A stretch of 64,000 nt of DNA. It comes from Leucobacter zeae. Lineage in GTDB: Bacteria > Actinomycetota > Actinomycetes > Actinomycetales > Microbacteriaceae. The notes beneath the pieces were generated by a model that was given only the letters and a program-made list of their open reading frames with translations, searched no databases and was not told the origin of the DNA. Location: assembly GCF_016758175.1 (NCBI RefSeq), contig NZ_QYAB01000001.1, positions 91,970-155,969 of the forward strand, written 5' to 3'. The position numbers and the translations under genes are program-made. Positions 45,489 to 54,484 of this stretch are shown here, in pieces; position 1 is the stretch's first letter, and every line of letters begins with the position of its first letter.

Positions 45489-45526
45489 GGCACGGGCCTC
45501 CCGCCGGGATCACGCGGGCCCGGCAG

Positions 45527-45563
45527 GGCCGCTCCTCGCCGCGAAGCGCTGCGAGAAGCGGCC
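45527..45563. terminator. Bidirectional terminator
   Basis: Arms GGCCGCTCCTCGC (45527-45539) and GCGAGAAGCGGCC (45551-45563) pair with a single mismatch around an 11-base loop between converging genes. Confidence 0.75.
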
Positions 45564-45571
45564 CCGGCTCG

Positions 45572-46927
45572 TCACCCGATCGCGGCGTTCGCGGCCTTGT
45601 CGGCCTGCTGCAGACCCTTCTCGACGGGCAGCTGCCCGAGGAAGATCTCGCTGAGGATCGGCCCGAAGGCCTCCGACGCGGCGTTGAAGTTCGCGCCGAC
45701 GGGGGCGGGGATCGTCTTGCCGCTCTCGAGCACCTCGAAGAAGGGCTCCAGTTCGACGTCGCGGCCGGCCCAGAACTCGCGGTACACGTCCTGCGCTCCC
45801 TCGACGGCGGGCAGGTTGGCCCCGGTCGAGCCGATGGGGCTGTTGCCCTCGGTCGTGCCCAGCCAGCGCAGCACCTCGTTCACAGCGTCCTGGTGCTCGC
45901 TCTTCGCGTTGCCTGCCACGGCGACGCCGTTGGTCACGCTGACCGCGCCCTCCGGGCCGGCGGGCATCATCGCGACGCCCCACTCGAAGTCGGCGCTGTC
46001 GGCGACGTTCGCGAGGTTGTACAGGCCCGACTGGAACAGTGCCATCTTGCCCTGCAGGAACTGGTCGCGGCTGAAGTCGCCGTTCGTGTTGGTGTCGGCG
46101 GCGTCGGGAGCCACGTGGTGCTCGTTGATGAGGTCGACGAGGTACTGGAAGGCCTCGACCGTCTTCGGGTTCGAGAAGGTGAACTTCTCGCCGTCCTGGA
46201 AGGTGCCCCCGTTCGACCCGATGAAGGGCAGGTAGATCGCCTGCAGATCGACGGCAGCGTTGTAGCCGTACTGGGCCACGTTCTGCGCGTCGAAGTCGCT
46301 CTCCGACGCGTTCTTGCCGGACGCATCGAGGGTGAGCTTCTCGAGCGTCGGGATCAGCGTGTCGTCGGACCCGCCCCCGGGAGCCCACTTGAGCTTCGAG
46401 ACCTCATCGGGGGTGACCCCGGCCTGCTCGAGCAGGTCGGCGTTGTAGTAGAGCGCGATGCCGCCATCGGAGGTCTGGGGGAGAGCGAAGAGGGTGCCGT
46501 CCTGCGTGAACTGCTCGACCACGCTCGGCGCCCACTCCTGCTCGGCCGCCTCGAAGTCGTCGCCGTAGACCTCGGAGATGTCGCTCAGCGCGCCCGCCTC
46601 GGCGTACGGGCCGTACGACGAGGCGTTGATCCAGAACAGGTCGGCCGCGCTGTCGCCCGCGACGTCGGTGCGCAGCTTCGTGAAGTAGTCGCCCCACGGC
46701 ACCACCTCGACGTCGACGGTGATGTTCGGGTGCTCCTTCGTGAACGCCGCGAACGACTCCTCGTAGGCCGCCTGGGCGTTCGTGTCCCAGGTGCGGAAGG
46801 TGAGTTCCACATCGCCGCCGGATCCGCCCGACCCGCCCGATGAGCACGCCGTGAGGGCGAGGCCCGCGACCGCGAGGCTCGCGACGGCCGTGAGGATCCT
46901 GCGGCGCCGATTCTGCTGCCGTGTCAT
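45572..46927 (-). CDS. ABC importer substrate-binding lipoprotein (family 1 sugar type)
   Basis: A 451-residue extracellular solute-binding protein. The signal peptide ends in the lipobox LTAC, giving lipidated Cys28, followed by a Ser/Gly-rich tether. The mature part (ELTFRTWDTNAQAAYEESFAAFTKEHPNITVDVEVVPWGDYFTKL) is typical of carbohydrate binders of the MalE/UgpB cluster. Two permeases lie upstream in the same operon; no ATPase gene is near, so a shared MsiK-type ATPase is likely, as in many actinobacteria. Confidence 0.92.
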   Translation of the reverse strand: MTRQQNRRRRILTAVASLAVAGLALTACSSGGSGGSGGDVELTFRTWDTNAQAAYEESFAAFTKEHPNITVDVEVVPWGDYFTKLRTDVAGDSAADLFWINASSYGPYAEAGALSDISEVYGDDFEAAEQEWAPSVVEQFTQDGTLFALPQTSDGGIALYYNADLLEQAGVTPDEVSKLKWAPGGGSDDTLIPTLEKLTLDASGKNASESDFDAQNVAQYGYNAAVDLQAIYLPFIGSNGGTFQDGEKFTFSNPKTVEAFQYLVDLINEHHVAPDAADTNTNGDFSRDQFLQGKMALFQSGLYNLANVADSADFEWGVAMMPAGPEGAVSVTNGVAVAGNAKSEHQDAVNEVLRWLGTTEGNSPIGSTGANLPAVEGAQDVYREFWAGRDVELEPFFEVLESGKTIPAPVGANFNAASEAFGPILSEIFLGQLPVEKGLQQADKAANAAIG

Positions 46928-46949
46928 GTGACTTCCTTTCTGCGGGCGA

Positions 46950-47849
46950 TCACCGGAAGCCGGTGATCGCGATGGACGAGACGATCTGCCGATTGAACAG
47001 GCTGAAGAGCACGATGAGCGGCAGCATCGCGATGGTCGTCGCCGCCGTCACGATGGTCCAGTTGCCGTTGAACTGGGTCTGCACGCTCGCGGTCGCCGTC
47101 GTGATGACGCTCCACTCGGGACCGCTCGTGATGATGAGCGGCCACATGAAGTTGTTCCAGTGCGTCACGACCGTGATGATCCCGAGCGTCGCGATGATCG
47201 GGCGCGACAGCGGCACGACGATGCGGGTCAGGATCCGCCAGTGGCCCGCGCCGTCGAGACGGGCGGCGTCGACGAGATCCTGCGGAATCCCGCGGAAGTA
47301 CTCGCGCAGCAGGAAGATCGCGTAGGGGGAGCCGAAGAGGTACGGCAGCACGAGCCCCCAGAAGGTGTTGCGCATGCCCGCCTCGGAGATCATGAGGTAC
47401 AGCGGCACCATCGTGACGACCGCAGGCACCATCAGCGTCGAGAGGTACACCCAGAAGAGCGCGTCGCGCCCCGGGAAGCGCAGCCGGGCGAAGGCGTACG
47501 CCGCGAGGATCGAGAAGACGAGCTGGCCGACGAGCACGAGCGCGACGTAGCCGGCGGTGACGCCGATCGCGCGCGAGAAGTCGACGAGGCCGCCGTCGAA
47601 GAGGCGCTCGAAGTTCTCGAGCGTGACGGGCCACGGCGGCGCGAGCTTCGAGTCCGTCGCGAGCTGCCCAGGGGTCTTGAAGGCCGTCATGGTGCTGAGC
47701 ACGAACGGGCCGAGCACGAGCAGGGCCCCCGCGATCAGCACGGCGTAGACCCCGATCGCGCCCAGCGGGGAGACGGACGCGCCGGGCCTCCGGCGTCCCC
47801 GAGCGGCGGGGTCCGCGACGTCCTGGCGGGCGGGGCTAGCTGAGGTCAT
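46950..47849 (-). CDS. Sugar ABC transporter permease (MalG/UgpE type)
   Basis: A 299-residue inner-membrane protein with six hydrophobic segments. The EAA loop that contacts the ATPase is DAARLDGAGHWRILTRIVVPLSRP. It overlaps the partner permease by 14 bases and ends 22 bases before the binding-protein start. Confidence 0.92.
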   Translation of the reverse strand: MTSASPARQDVADPAARGRRRPGASVSPLGAIGVYAVLIAGALLVLGPFVLSTMTAFKTPGQLATDSKLAPPWPVTLENFERLFDGGLVDFSRAIGVTAGYVALVLVGQLVFSILAAYAFARLRFPGRDALFWVYLSTLMVPAVVTMVPLYLMISEAGMRNTFWGLVLPYLFGSPYAIFLLREYFRGIPQDLVDAARLDGAGHWRILTRIVVPLSRPIIATLGIITVVTHWNNFMWPLIITSGPEWSVITTATASVQTQFNGNWTIVTAATTIAMLPLIVLFSLFNRQIVSSIAITGFR

Positions 47850-48744
47850 AGCTGATCCGCCTCCTGAAGTACCGCTGCTGGACGAGGGTGATGAGCACGA
47901 GCACCACGAAGAGGATCACCGAGATCACCGCGGCCGAGCCGACGTCGAAGCGCTTGAAAGCGGTCTGGTAGAGCTTGAACGCCACGACCGAGGTGCTGCC
48001 GCTCGGCCCGCCCTGGGGCGTGAGCCCGTAGACAGTGTCGAAGATCTGGAACGTGCTGATGACGGAGGTGACGAGCACGAAGAACATCGTGGGGCGCAGC
48101 AGCGGCACCTTGATGCTCCAGAAGATGCGCGTGCCGCTCGCGCCGTCGATCCTCGCGGCCTCGATCACCTGATCCGGGATCACGGCCAGGCCTGCCATGA
48201 AGAAGAGCGAGACGTAGCCGACCTGCGACCAGATCGTGACGGCCGCGACCGACGGGAGCGCGAACGCGGGGTCGGCGAGCCACCTCACGTGGGTGCCGAG
48301 CAGCTCGTTGAGCGCGCCGCCAGTGGGCTGGAAGATCCAGTTCCACACGATGCCGAGCGCGAGCGGCGCGCAGACCCAGGGGACGACGTAGACGACCCGC
48401 AGGAAGCCGGATCCGGGCAGGCCTTTCGTCAGGAGATTCGCGATCCAGAGCCCGAGGAGGGTCTGGATCGGGATCACGATCACCACGAAGGTCAGCGTGA
48501 CGAGCATGGAGCCCCAGAAGCCGCCGTCGGCGAGCACCTCCTGCCACTTGCCGAGGCCGGCCCACTGCGGGTCGCCGATGAGGTCCCACTTGTGGAGGCT
48601 CAGCCAGAAGACCACGACGATCGGCGCGAGCAGGAACGCCGTGATCCCGAACAAGCTCGGGGCGACCATGCCCCAGCCGAGCGCAGCGGATCCGCGGCGC
48701 GCGCGCCGACGCGATCGCGACGTCGCTGCGGCCGGGGAGGACAT
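47836..48744 (-). CDS. Sugar ABC transporter permease (MalF/UgpA type)
   Basis: A 302-residue permease, first gene of this operon, with six membrane segments and the EAA loop EAARIDGASGTRIFWSIKVPLLRP. The Arg/Ala-rich N-terminus is cytoplasmic. It diverges from LacI-2 across a spacer with a GTGGACCGGTCCAC palindrome. Confidence 0.92.
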   Translation of the reverse strand: MSSPAAATSRSRRRARRGSAALGWGMVAPSLFGITAFLLAPIVVVFWLSLHKWDLIGDPQWAGLGKWQEVLADGGFWGSMLVTLTFVVIVIPIQTLLGLWIANLLTKGLPGSGFLRVVYVVPWVCAPLALGIVWNWIFQPTGGALNELLGTHVRWLADPAFALPSVAAVTIWSQVGYVSLFFMAGLAVIPDQVIEAARIDGASGTRIFWSIKVPLLRPTMFFVLVTSVISTFQIFDTVYGLTPQGGPSGSTSVVAFKLYQTAFKRFDVGSAAVISVILFVVLVLITLVQQRYFRRRISYDLS

Positions 48745-48883
48745 GCCTCAAGCATGCCACCACGGAGGCCGTTCCCGGCCCGCATGACCTCCGATTGCAA
48801 CGCGCCGCGGTCGGTCGCCGACCGGGCGGCGCCCGCCCGCGTCGCGCATCGCACTCAGGGGAGGAGGGAGTGCAGCGCGGCGG

Positions 48884-48906
48884 GTGGACCGGTCCACGCC
48901 TAGACT
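48884..48906. promoter_or_regulatory. LacI-family operator and -10 box before LacI-2
   Basis: GTGGACCGGTCCAC (48884-48897) is a perfect palindrome, and TAGACT (48901-48906) is a -10 box for LacI-2. The 12-base core TGGACCGGTCCA is repeated before the aldehyde dehydrogenase operon (52933-52950). The remaining spacer back to the permease gene has no other recognisable element. Confidence 0.7.
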
Positions 48907-48991
48907 GGGGGCGGAAACCGCCTCCGGTCGCGGCGCCGCAGGACCGCGGGCGAGCTCGCCGACGGGGCAGGGCACTGGAGGCGAGACTGCG

Positions 48992-50071
48992 ATGACCGAG
49001 GGACACGAGGCCGACGCGAAGGCGCCCGTCGCGGCGGGGGCGCCGGCCAAGGCTCCGACGATCCGCGACGTCGCCCGCGAGGCCGGGGTCTCGAAGTCGC
49101 TCGTCTCGCTCGTCTTCAACGGGGGCGAGAACGTCAGCGAGGAGCGCCGGCAGCGCGTGCTCCACGCGGCGGCGCGCCTCGGCTACCGTCCGAACCTCGT
49201 CGCGCAGTCCCTCTCGTCGGGGCGGCGCGACCTCATCGCGATCCTCGTCTCGAACCTCCACAACCCGCTGTTCGCCGACATCGTCGCGGCCGCGAAGTCC
49301 CGGCTCAGCGAGGCCGGCCGACGCACCATGATCATCAGCGCGCAGGTCGACGACGGCAGCGGCGAGCGGGTGCTGGATCGCGACAACATCGCGGTGCTCC
49401 GCGACCTGCGGCCCTCCGGGCTCATCACGGTGGGGACGATCCCCGACTTCGAGGAGCTCGCCGAACTGACGGCGGCCGTGCCGACCGTCGTCGCGAGCGC
49501 GATCGACGCGACCTCCGACACGGTCGCGACGGTGCGCGTCGACGACGACGCGGGGATCGGGCTCGTCGTCGACCACCTCATCGGGCAGGGGGCGCGGAGC
49601 ATCGTGTTCATCGGCGGAGACGGCGGCACGGTCTCGGCCTCTCGCGAGCGGGCGTTCATTTCGAGCGCGGCGCGGCGCGGACTCGGGGCGGGCGCGCGGG
49701 TCGAGCGCGCCGACTTCACCCAGGCGGGCGCCAGGCTGGCGGTCGGGCGCCTGATCGCGGCCGGGAGCGTGCCGGACGCGATCGTCACGGTCAACGATCT
49801 CAGCGCCGTCGCCGTCATCTCCGCGCTCGAGGCCGCGGGCGTCGCCGTTCCGGCCGGGTGCCGGGTCACGGGATACGACGACACGACCCTGTCGGCGATC
49901 CCGCGCATCTCGCTCACGAGCGTGGACCCCGACAATCGCCGCATCGGCCGTGAGGCCGCCGAGGCGCTGCTGGCGGTCGCCGCACCCGAGGCCGGGGTCG
50001 ACCCGATCCCGCGCGGCCGCGAGGTGCTGATCCCGCCCACGCTCGTCGTCCGAGGGTCGTCGACGGTCTGA
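48992..50071 (+). CDS. LacI family regulator (LacI-2)
   Basis: A 359-residue repressor with a 22-residue Ala-rich N-terminal extension before the helix-turn-helix TIRDVAREAGVSKSLVSLVF and hinge VAQSLSSGRRD. The recognition-helix residues (SKSLVS) are the same as in LacI-1. The C-terminal domain binds a small sugar-like ligand. By position it controls the divergent ABC importer and itself. Confidence 0.92.
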   Translation: MTEGHEADAKAPVAAGAPAKAPTIRDVAREAGVSKSLVSLVFNGGENVSEERRQRVLHAAARLGYRPNLVAQSLSSGRRDLIAILVSNLHNPLFADIVAAAKSRLSEAGRRTMIISAQVDDGSGERVLDRDNIAVLRDLRPSGLITVGTIPDFEELAELTAAVPTVVASAIDATSDTVATVRVDDDAGIGLVVDHLIGQGARSIVFIGGDGGTVSASRERAFISSAARRGLGAGARVERADFTQAGARLAVGRLIAAGSVPDAIVTVNDLSAVAVISALEAAGVAVPAGCRVTGYDDTTLSAIPRISLTSVDPDNRRIGREAAEALLAVAAPEAGVDPIPRGREVLIPPTLVVRGSSTV

Positions 50072-50204
50072 ATCGGTACGCGGCGGAACGCTCGGCGCGG
50101 GGCGGTGCGTACGGGGTGCTCGGATCCCGACGTGCCCGGCCCTGCCTTGGCTAGGTCCCCCGCCCCGGGTCCGCCATGGCCCGGCAGATCCTGCTCGCTT
50201 CAGA

Positions 50205-50280
50205 CACCGATTCACCGAACCGCACGCAGAATCCGCGGATCGCGGGTGCGTTTCAATGAATCGGTGCTGGTGAATCGGTG
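50205..50280. repeat. Nested inverted repeat between LacI-2 and the patatin gene
   Basis: CACCGATTCACC (50205-50216) and its reverse complement (50269-50280) enclose smaller pairings (CGCAC/GTGCG and CCGCG/CGCGG). TGAATCGGTG is also directly repeated at 50257-50266 and 50271-50280. The 394-base spacer between the genes holds this element, then a short reading frame; nothing else is evident. Confidence 0.65.
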
Positions 50281-50365
50281 CCGGCGCCGACGATCGCTCC
50301 TGGTGGCGGGAGCGCCGACGTGCTACCGTGTGCGCAGCGTGATCCGTCGTGAGGAGGTGAGACCC

Positions 50366-50419
50366 GTGAACGCAGCAACCGTATCGGGTGCTCCCTCGCC
50401 GTCGGCGACCCGCGACTGA
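50366..50419 (+). CDS. Possible 17-residue leader peptide
   Basis: A GTG-initiated frame encoding MNAATVSGAPSPSATRD follows a strong GAGGAGGTGA ribosome-binding site, better than that of the patatin gene 47 bases downstream. It may be a regulatory upstream reading frame. No codon run points to a specific amino-acid signal, and it could be fortuitous. Confidence 0.35.
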   Translation: MNAATVSGAPSPSATRD

Positions 50420-50465
50420 GACTGTCGCCAGGGAGCCCCGCCGTACTTCGCGAGAGGCGACTCCC

Positions 50466-51641
50466 ATGCACACCGACTCATACTTCTCCGCACGTAAGCG
50501 CACCGTTTCCGCCGATGCCGCTCCGGCGGCGATCGTGTCCGCCGACGCCGTACCGACCGGCCCCGCCGCGGCAGACGCCCGCGCGAGCGCACTCCGGGCG
50601 AGCGAGCCGCAGCGCGGCCGCGCGCTCGTGCTCGGCGGGGGCGGATCCACCGGGAACGCCTGGCTGATCGGCGTCCTCGCGGGGCTCGCCGACGCCGGCG
50701 TCGACGTCGCGACCGCGGATCTCACCATCGGCACCTCGGCCGGTGCGACCGCGGCGGCCCAGCTCGGCGGGGCGACCCCCGCCGAGCTGTATGCGGCCGT
50801 CATCGATGCCGCTCCCGCGGATCCCGCAGGTGCAACCGCTCCTGCTGCTCCCGCGGTCGCCGGGGTCGCGGGACCGGCAGCACCCGCTCCCGAGGAGGGA
50901 CGCTCAGCTGGGTTCCCGGGAGGGGCCGCCGCTCACCTGGAGCGCCTGCGCGCCATCATCGACGCCTCGCACGATCTCGCCGATCTGCGCCGTCGGGTCG
51001 GTGCGGCCGCGCTCGGCCGAACCGAGGGGCACGCCGTGAACGAGCCCGGCACCGGCAGCCCGATCGGCGAAGGCCCGACCGCCGAGAGCCGGGAGGCCGA
51101 GCGCAGGGACGCCGATCGTCAGGAAGCCGACCGCAGCGCGCGGTGGCGGGAAGTCGTCGCGGCTCGTCTGCCGAGGCAGGAGTGGCCCGACCGCGAGGTG
51201 ATCCTCACCGCCGTCGACGCGCGCACCGGAGCACCGGTGCTGCTCGACCGCGCGAGCGGGATCGCGCTGGCCGACGCGGTCGCTGCGAGCTGCGCTGGCG
51301 GCGGGTTCGCGCACCGGGTCGGCGACCTCCGGCTCATCGACGGCGGCTACCGCGTCAGCGCCGAGAACGCCGATCTCGCCGCCGGTTTCGAGCGGGTGCT
51401 CGTGCTGTCACCGCTGAGCGGGCGGTCGTTGCACCCTGCGGCCTGGGGCACGCGCCTCGCCGGCCAGGTGTCCGAGCTGCGTGCGCAGGGGAGCCGGGTC
51501 GAGACGGTGTTCCCGGCGACCGCCGCCGAGCACCTCTTCGGGGCGAACGCGATGCGCGCGGCCCTGCGCCCCGAAGCGGCGCGCGCCGGTTTCGTACAGG
51601 GACGCGAGATCGCGGAGCGCATCGCCGCACTCTGGCGGTGA
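50466..51641 (+). CDS. Patatin-like phospholipase family protein
   Basis: A 391-residue protein with the patatin oxyanion motif LGGGGSTGNAW (about residues 57-66), the nucleophile elbow GTSAGA (Ser91) and the Asp of the catalytic dyad in LIDGGYRVSAENAD. These give a Ser-Asp lipid acyl hydrolase. A long Ala/Pro- and Arg/Glu-rich insert (about 120-230) between the motifs is unusual and probably disordered or coiled. No signal peptide is seen, so action on the inner face of the membrane or in the cytoplasm is likely. It is unrelated to the sugar genes around it. Confidence 0.85.
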   Translation: MHTDSYFSARKRTVSADAAPAAIVSADAVPTGPAAADARASALRASEPQRGRALVLGGGGSTGNAWLIGVLAGLADAGVDVATADLTIGTSAGATAAAQLGGATPAELYAAVIDAAPADPAGATAPAAPAVAGVAGPAAPAPEEGRSAGFPGGAAAHLERLRAIIDASHDLADLRRRVGAAALGRTEGHAVNEPGTGSPIGEGPTAESREAERRDADRQEADRSARWREVVAARLPRQEWPDREVILTAVDARTGAPVLLDRASGIALADAVAASCAGGGFAHRVGDLRLIDGGYRVSAENADLAAGFERVLVLSPLSGRSLHPAAWGTRLAGQVSELRAQGSRVETVFPATAAEHLFGANAMRAALRPEAARAGFVQGREIAERIAALWR

Positions 51642-51700
51642 CCGCGGCGGCGGGCCCGCCCGCCCGGCCCCTGCCTGCGCAATGCCTGATCAGTGTCCGA

Positions 51701-52792
51701 TCAGCGCCGGGGCGGCGCGGTGCTGCCGCGCACGGTGAGCGTGGGGGTCACGCGCGCGGTCGAGATCGGGGCGTCGGGGTGGTCGAGCCGGGCGCGCACG
51801 GCGTCGACCGCGAGCTGCGCCATCCGGTCGGGGTCGGGTCGCACGCTCGTGAGGCCGATGAAGGGCAGGGCGGCCGCGGTGCTGTCGTCCACGCCGACGA
51901 TCGAGACCCCCTCGGGCACGCGCACCCCGGCGCGCACGAGCGTTTGGAGGACCCCGATCGCGCAGTGGTCGTTCACGCAGACGATCGCGGTGGGCAGCTC
52001 GTCGTCGGATGCAGGGACGGGCTCCGCGGGATCCGGCGCTGCCGCGGTGACCCGCGCCGCGGCGTCCCGGGCGTCGTCCGCCCGGCGCAGCAGTTCGACG
52101 GCGGTGCGGGATCCGCCCTCCTCGGTGTAGTCGCTCGGCTCGACCCGGGCGCGCAGCCCGAGCGCGCGCATCGCGCCGCGGTAGCCCGCGAGGCGCTCGG
52201 CGGCGTTCGGTCCGCGCTCCGGCCCGACGTAGGCGATGCTCCGGTGGCCGAGCTCTGCGAGATGCTGCACGGCGAGCGCGATGCCCGCCTCGTTCTCGAT
52301 GTCGACGCTGTCGCGGGGGTCGACGGAGCGCGGGCCGCCGAGCAGCACCGTCGGCACTGCCTGCGGGAGCCCGTCGAGCACGTCCGCGCCGCCCTCGGCA
52401 TCGAGCACGATGAGCGCTTCGATGCGCTGCCGCATCAGCTCGTCGAGCGCCGTGCGCTGGGAGCGCGTCGGTCCGATCGAGCTGAGGGCGAGCGTGAAGC
52501 CCCGATCGGCCGCGTGGCGGAAGAGGGCGTCGACGAGATCCACCTCGAACGGTTGCCGCATGGTGAAGAGCACGCCGATCTGGCCGCTCCGGCGCCTGCG
52601 GAGCATCCGCGCGGAGTCATCGGGGTGGTACCCGAGCTCGCGGGCGGCGGCGAGGATCCGCTCTCGGGACGCGTCGCTCGCGCCTGGCGCTCCGCGCAGC
52701 ACGATCGACACGAGCTGTCGGGACATGCCGACGCGCTCCGCGACATCGCGCATGGTGGGGCGCCCGTTGGGGGCGGTGCCTGGGGTGCTCAC
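51701..52792 (-). CDS. LacI family regulator (LacI-3)
   Basis: A 363-residue repressor with the helix-turn-helix TMRDVAERVGMSRQLVSIVL and a sugar-binding-like C-terminal domain. Its recognition helix (SRQLVS) differs from LacI-1 and LacI-2. The start is uncertain: GTG 52792 is preferred because the reading frame upstream is not conserved-looking, but ATGs at 52753 and 52849 exist. It diverges from the aldehyde dehydrogenase operon. Confidence 0.88.
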   Translation of the reverse strand: MSTPGTAPNGRPTMRDVAERVGMSRQLVSIVLRGAPGASDASRERILAAARELGYHPDDSARMLRRRRSGQIGVLFTMRQPFEVDLVDALFRHAADRGFTLALSSIGPTRSQRTALDELMRQRIEALIVLDAEGGADVLDGLPQAVPTVLLGGPRSVDPRDSVDIENEAGIALAVQHLAELGHRSIAYVGPERGPNAAERLAGYRGAMRALGLRARVEPSDYTEEGGSRTAVELLRRADDARDAAARVTAAAPDPAEPVPASDDELPTAIVCVNDHCAIGVLQTLVRAGVRVPEGVSIVGVDDSTAAALPFIGLTSVRPDPDRMAQLAVDAVRARLDHPDAPISTARVTPTLTVRGSTAPPRR

Positions 52793-52904
52793 GCTCCCAT
52801 GGTGCCACTCATGCGCGACGTGCGTGAGGCGCGGCGGGGCTCGCGTCATGCCTGCGGGGCCCGCCCCGTGCGGCGCACGATCCCGACCGGGCACGGGTCG
52901 GCGG

Positions 52905-52950
52905 TTGACGCGGGTGCATCCATGTGCCTACAATTTGGACCGGTCCAAAT
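52905..52950 (+). promoter_or_regulatory. Promoter and 18-base operator of the aldehyde dehydrogenase operon
   Basis: TTGACG (52905-52910) and TACAAT (52929-52934), spaced 18 bases, are a close match to the housekeeping sigma factor consensus. The perfect palindrome ATTTGGACCGGTCCAAAT (52933-52950) begins in the -10 box and covers the transcription start, a repressor position. Confidence 0.75.
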
Positions 52951-52969
52951 CAATGACGAGAGGGCGGGC

Positions 52970-54421
52970 ATGCTGGAGAACGGAGCGCAGCGGCGCGAGT
53001 ACGAACTGCTGATCGGCGGTGAGTGGCGTGCAGCCGCGGGCGGCGCGCGGCAGGCCGTCCGGTCGCCGTTCGACGGCGCGACGGTCGGCGAGGTCGCCGT
53101 GGCGACGCGCGCCGATGCCGATGCGGCCCTCGCCGCGGCCGAGCGCGGGGCCGCTGTCTGGCGGCGCACCCCGGCGCACGAGCGCGCGGCGATCCTGAAC
53201 CGGGCCGCGGACCTCGCCGATGCGCGCGCCGCCGACCTCGCGGCCACGATCTCCGCAGAGAACGGCAAGCCGCTCGGCGAGGCGCTCGGCGAGGCGCGGC
53301 GATCGGGCGCGATCCTCCGCCTGTCGGCGCACGAGGGCGCGCAGCTCTACGGGCAGGGCCTGCCCCTCGACGCGAATCCGGGCACCGGGCAGGACAAGGT
53401 GGGGTTCACGCTGCGGCAGCCCGTCGGGATCGTCGTCGCCATCACCCCGTTCAACTACCCGGCGCTCCTCGTGCTGCACAAGGTCGCACCGGCGCTGGCC
53501 GCGGGCAACGCGGTCGTCCTCAAGCCGGCGAGCGCCACGCCGCTCACGGCGCTCGCCCTGGCGGATCTCCTCGTGGAGGCGGGGGTGCCCGATGGGGTGC
53601 TCTCGGTCCTCACCGGGCCCGGGGGAGCGCTCGGCGACGCGCTCGTCGCGGATCCCCGCGTGCGGAAGGTCTCGTTCACCGGGTCGACGGGCGTGGGCGA
53701 GCGCATCGCCCGGAGCGCCGGGGTGAAGAAGCTCTCGCTCGAGCTCGGGGCATCGTCGCCCACGCTCATCCTGCCCGGGGCGGATATCGAGCGCGCGGCT
53801 GCCGCGGTCGCGGCGGGCGGGTACGTCAATGCCGGCCAGGTGTGCATCTCGGTGCAGCGCGTCATCGTGCACCGCGACGTCGAAGCAGACTTCCTCGACG
53901 CCCTCCTGCCGAGGGTGCGGGCGATCCGCGCCGGGGATCCCTTCGCCGAGGGGACGACCATCGGCCCGCTCATCTCGGAGCGCGAGGCCGAGCGGGTCGC
54001 CGACGGGATCGCGCAGGCGGTCGCGGACGGCGCGACGCTGCTCACCGGGGGCGCGCGGGATCGCGGGTTCGTCGAACCCGCCGTCGTCGCCGGCGTCGAT
54101 ACCCGGCACGCGCTCGCGCAGGAGGAGCTCTTCGGGCCCGCGGTGGCCGTCACGACCGTCGACGACTTCGATGCCGCGATCGCGGCCGCCAACGGCACGC
54201 CGTACGGCCTCGCCGCCGGAGTCTTCGGCGGCACACTGACGGAGGGGGTGCGCGCGATCCGCGAGATCGATGCGGGCAGCGTCCACCTCGGATGGACGCC
54301 ACTGTGGCGCGCGGACCTCATGCCGTACGGCGGACTGAAGGCCAGCGGCCACGGCAAGGAGGGCGTGCGCTCGGCGGTGGAGGAGATGACGGAGGCGAAG
54401 ACCGTGGTCATGCACGGGTGA
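52970..54421 (+). CDS. Aldehyde dehydrogenase family protein
   Basis: A 483-residue NAD(P)-dependent aldehyde dehydrogenase. The catalytic cysteine is in NAGQVCISVQR (Cys292), the general base in KKLSLELGASSP, and the cofactor loop in FTGSTGVGERIA. It resembles the glyceraldehyde-3-phosphate (non-phosphorylating), lactaldehyde and phosphonoacetaldehyde dehydrogenase group rather than MmsA. It is the first gene of a four-gene operon with the IolD-type enzyme, so it probably oxidises an aldehyde released from a sugar or cyclitol. Confidence 0.88.
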   Translation: MLENGAQRREYELLIGGEWRAAAGGARQAVRSPFDGATVGEVAVATRADADAALAAAERGAAVWRRTPAHERAAILNRAADLADARAADLAATISAENGKPLGEALGEARRSGAILRLSAHEGAQLYGQGLPLDANPGTGQDKVGFTLRQPVGIVVAITPFNYPALLVLHKVAPALAAGNAVVLKPASATPLTALALADLLVEAGVPDGVLSVLTGPGGALGDALVADPRVRKVSFTGSTGVGERIARSAGVKKLSLELGASSPTLILPGADIERAAAAVAAGGYVNAGQVCISVQRVIVHRDVEADFLDALLPRVRAIRAGDPFAEGTTIGPLISEREAERVADGIAQAVADGATLLTGGARDRGFVEPAVVAGVDTRHALAQEELFGPAVAVTTVDDFDAAIAAANGTPYGLAAGVFGGTLTEGVRAIREIDAGSVHLGWTPLWRADLMPYGGLKASGHGKEGVRSAVEEMTEAKTVVMHG

Positions 54422-54484
54422 GGGGCGCGCCGCAGGCTCCACCGAGACCACAGACGCAGCAGACGAGCATTCGAAGGAGACACC

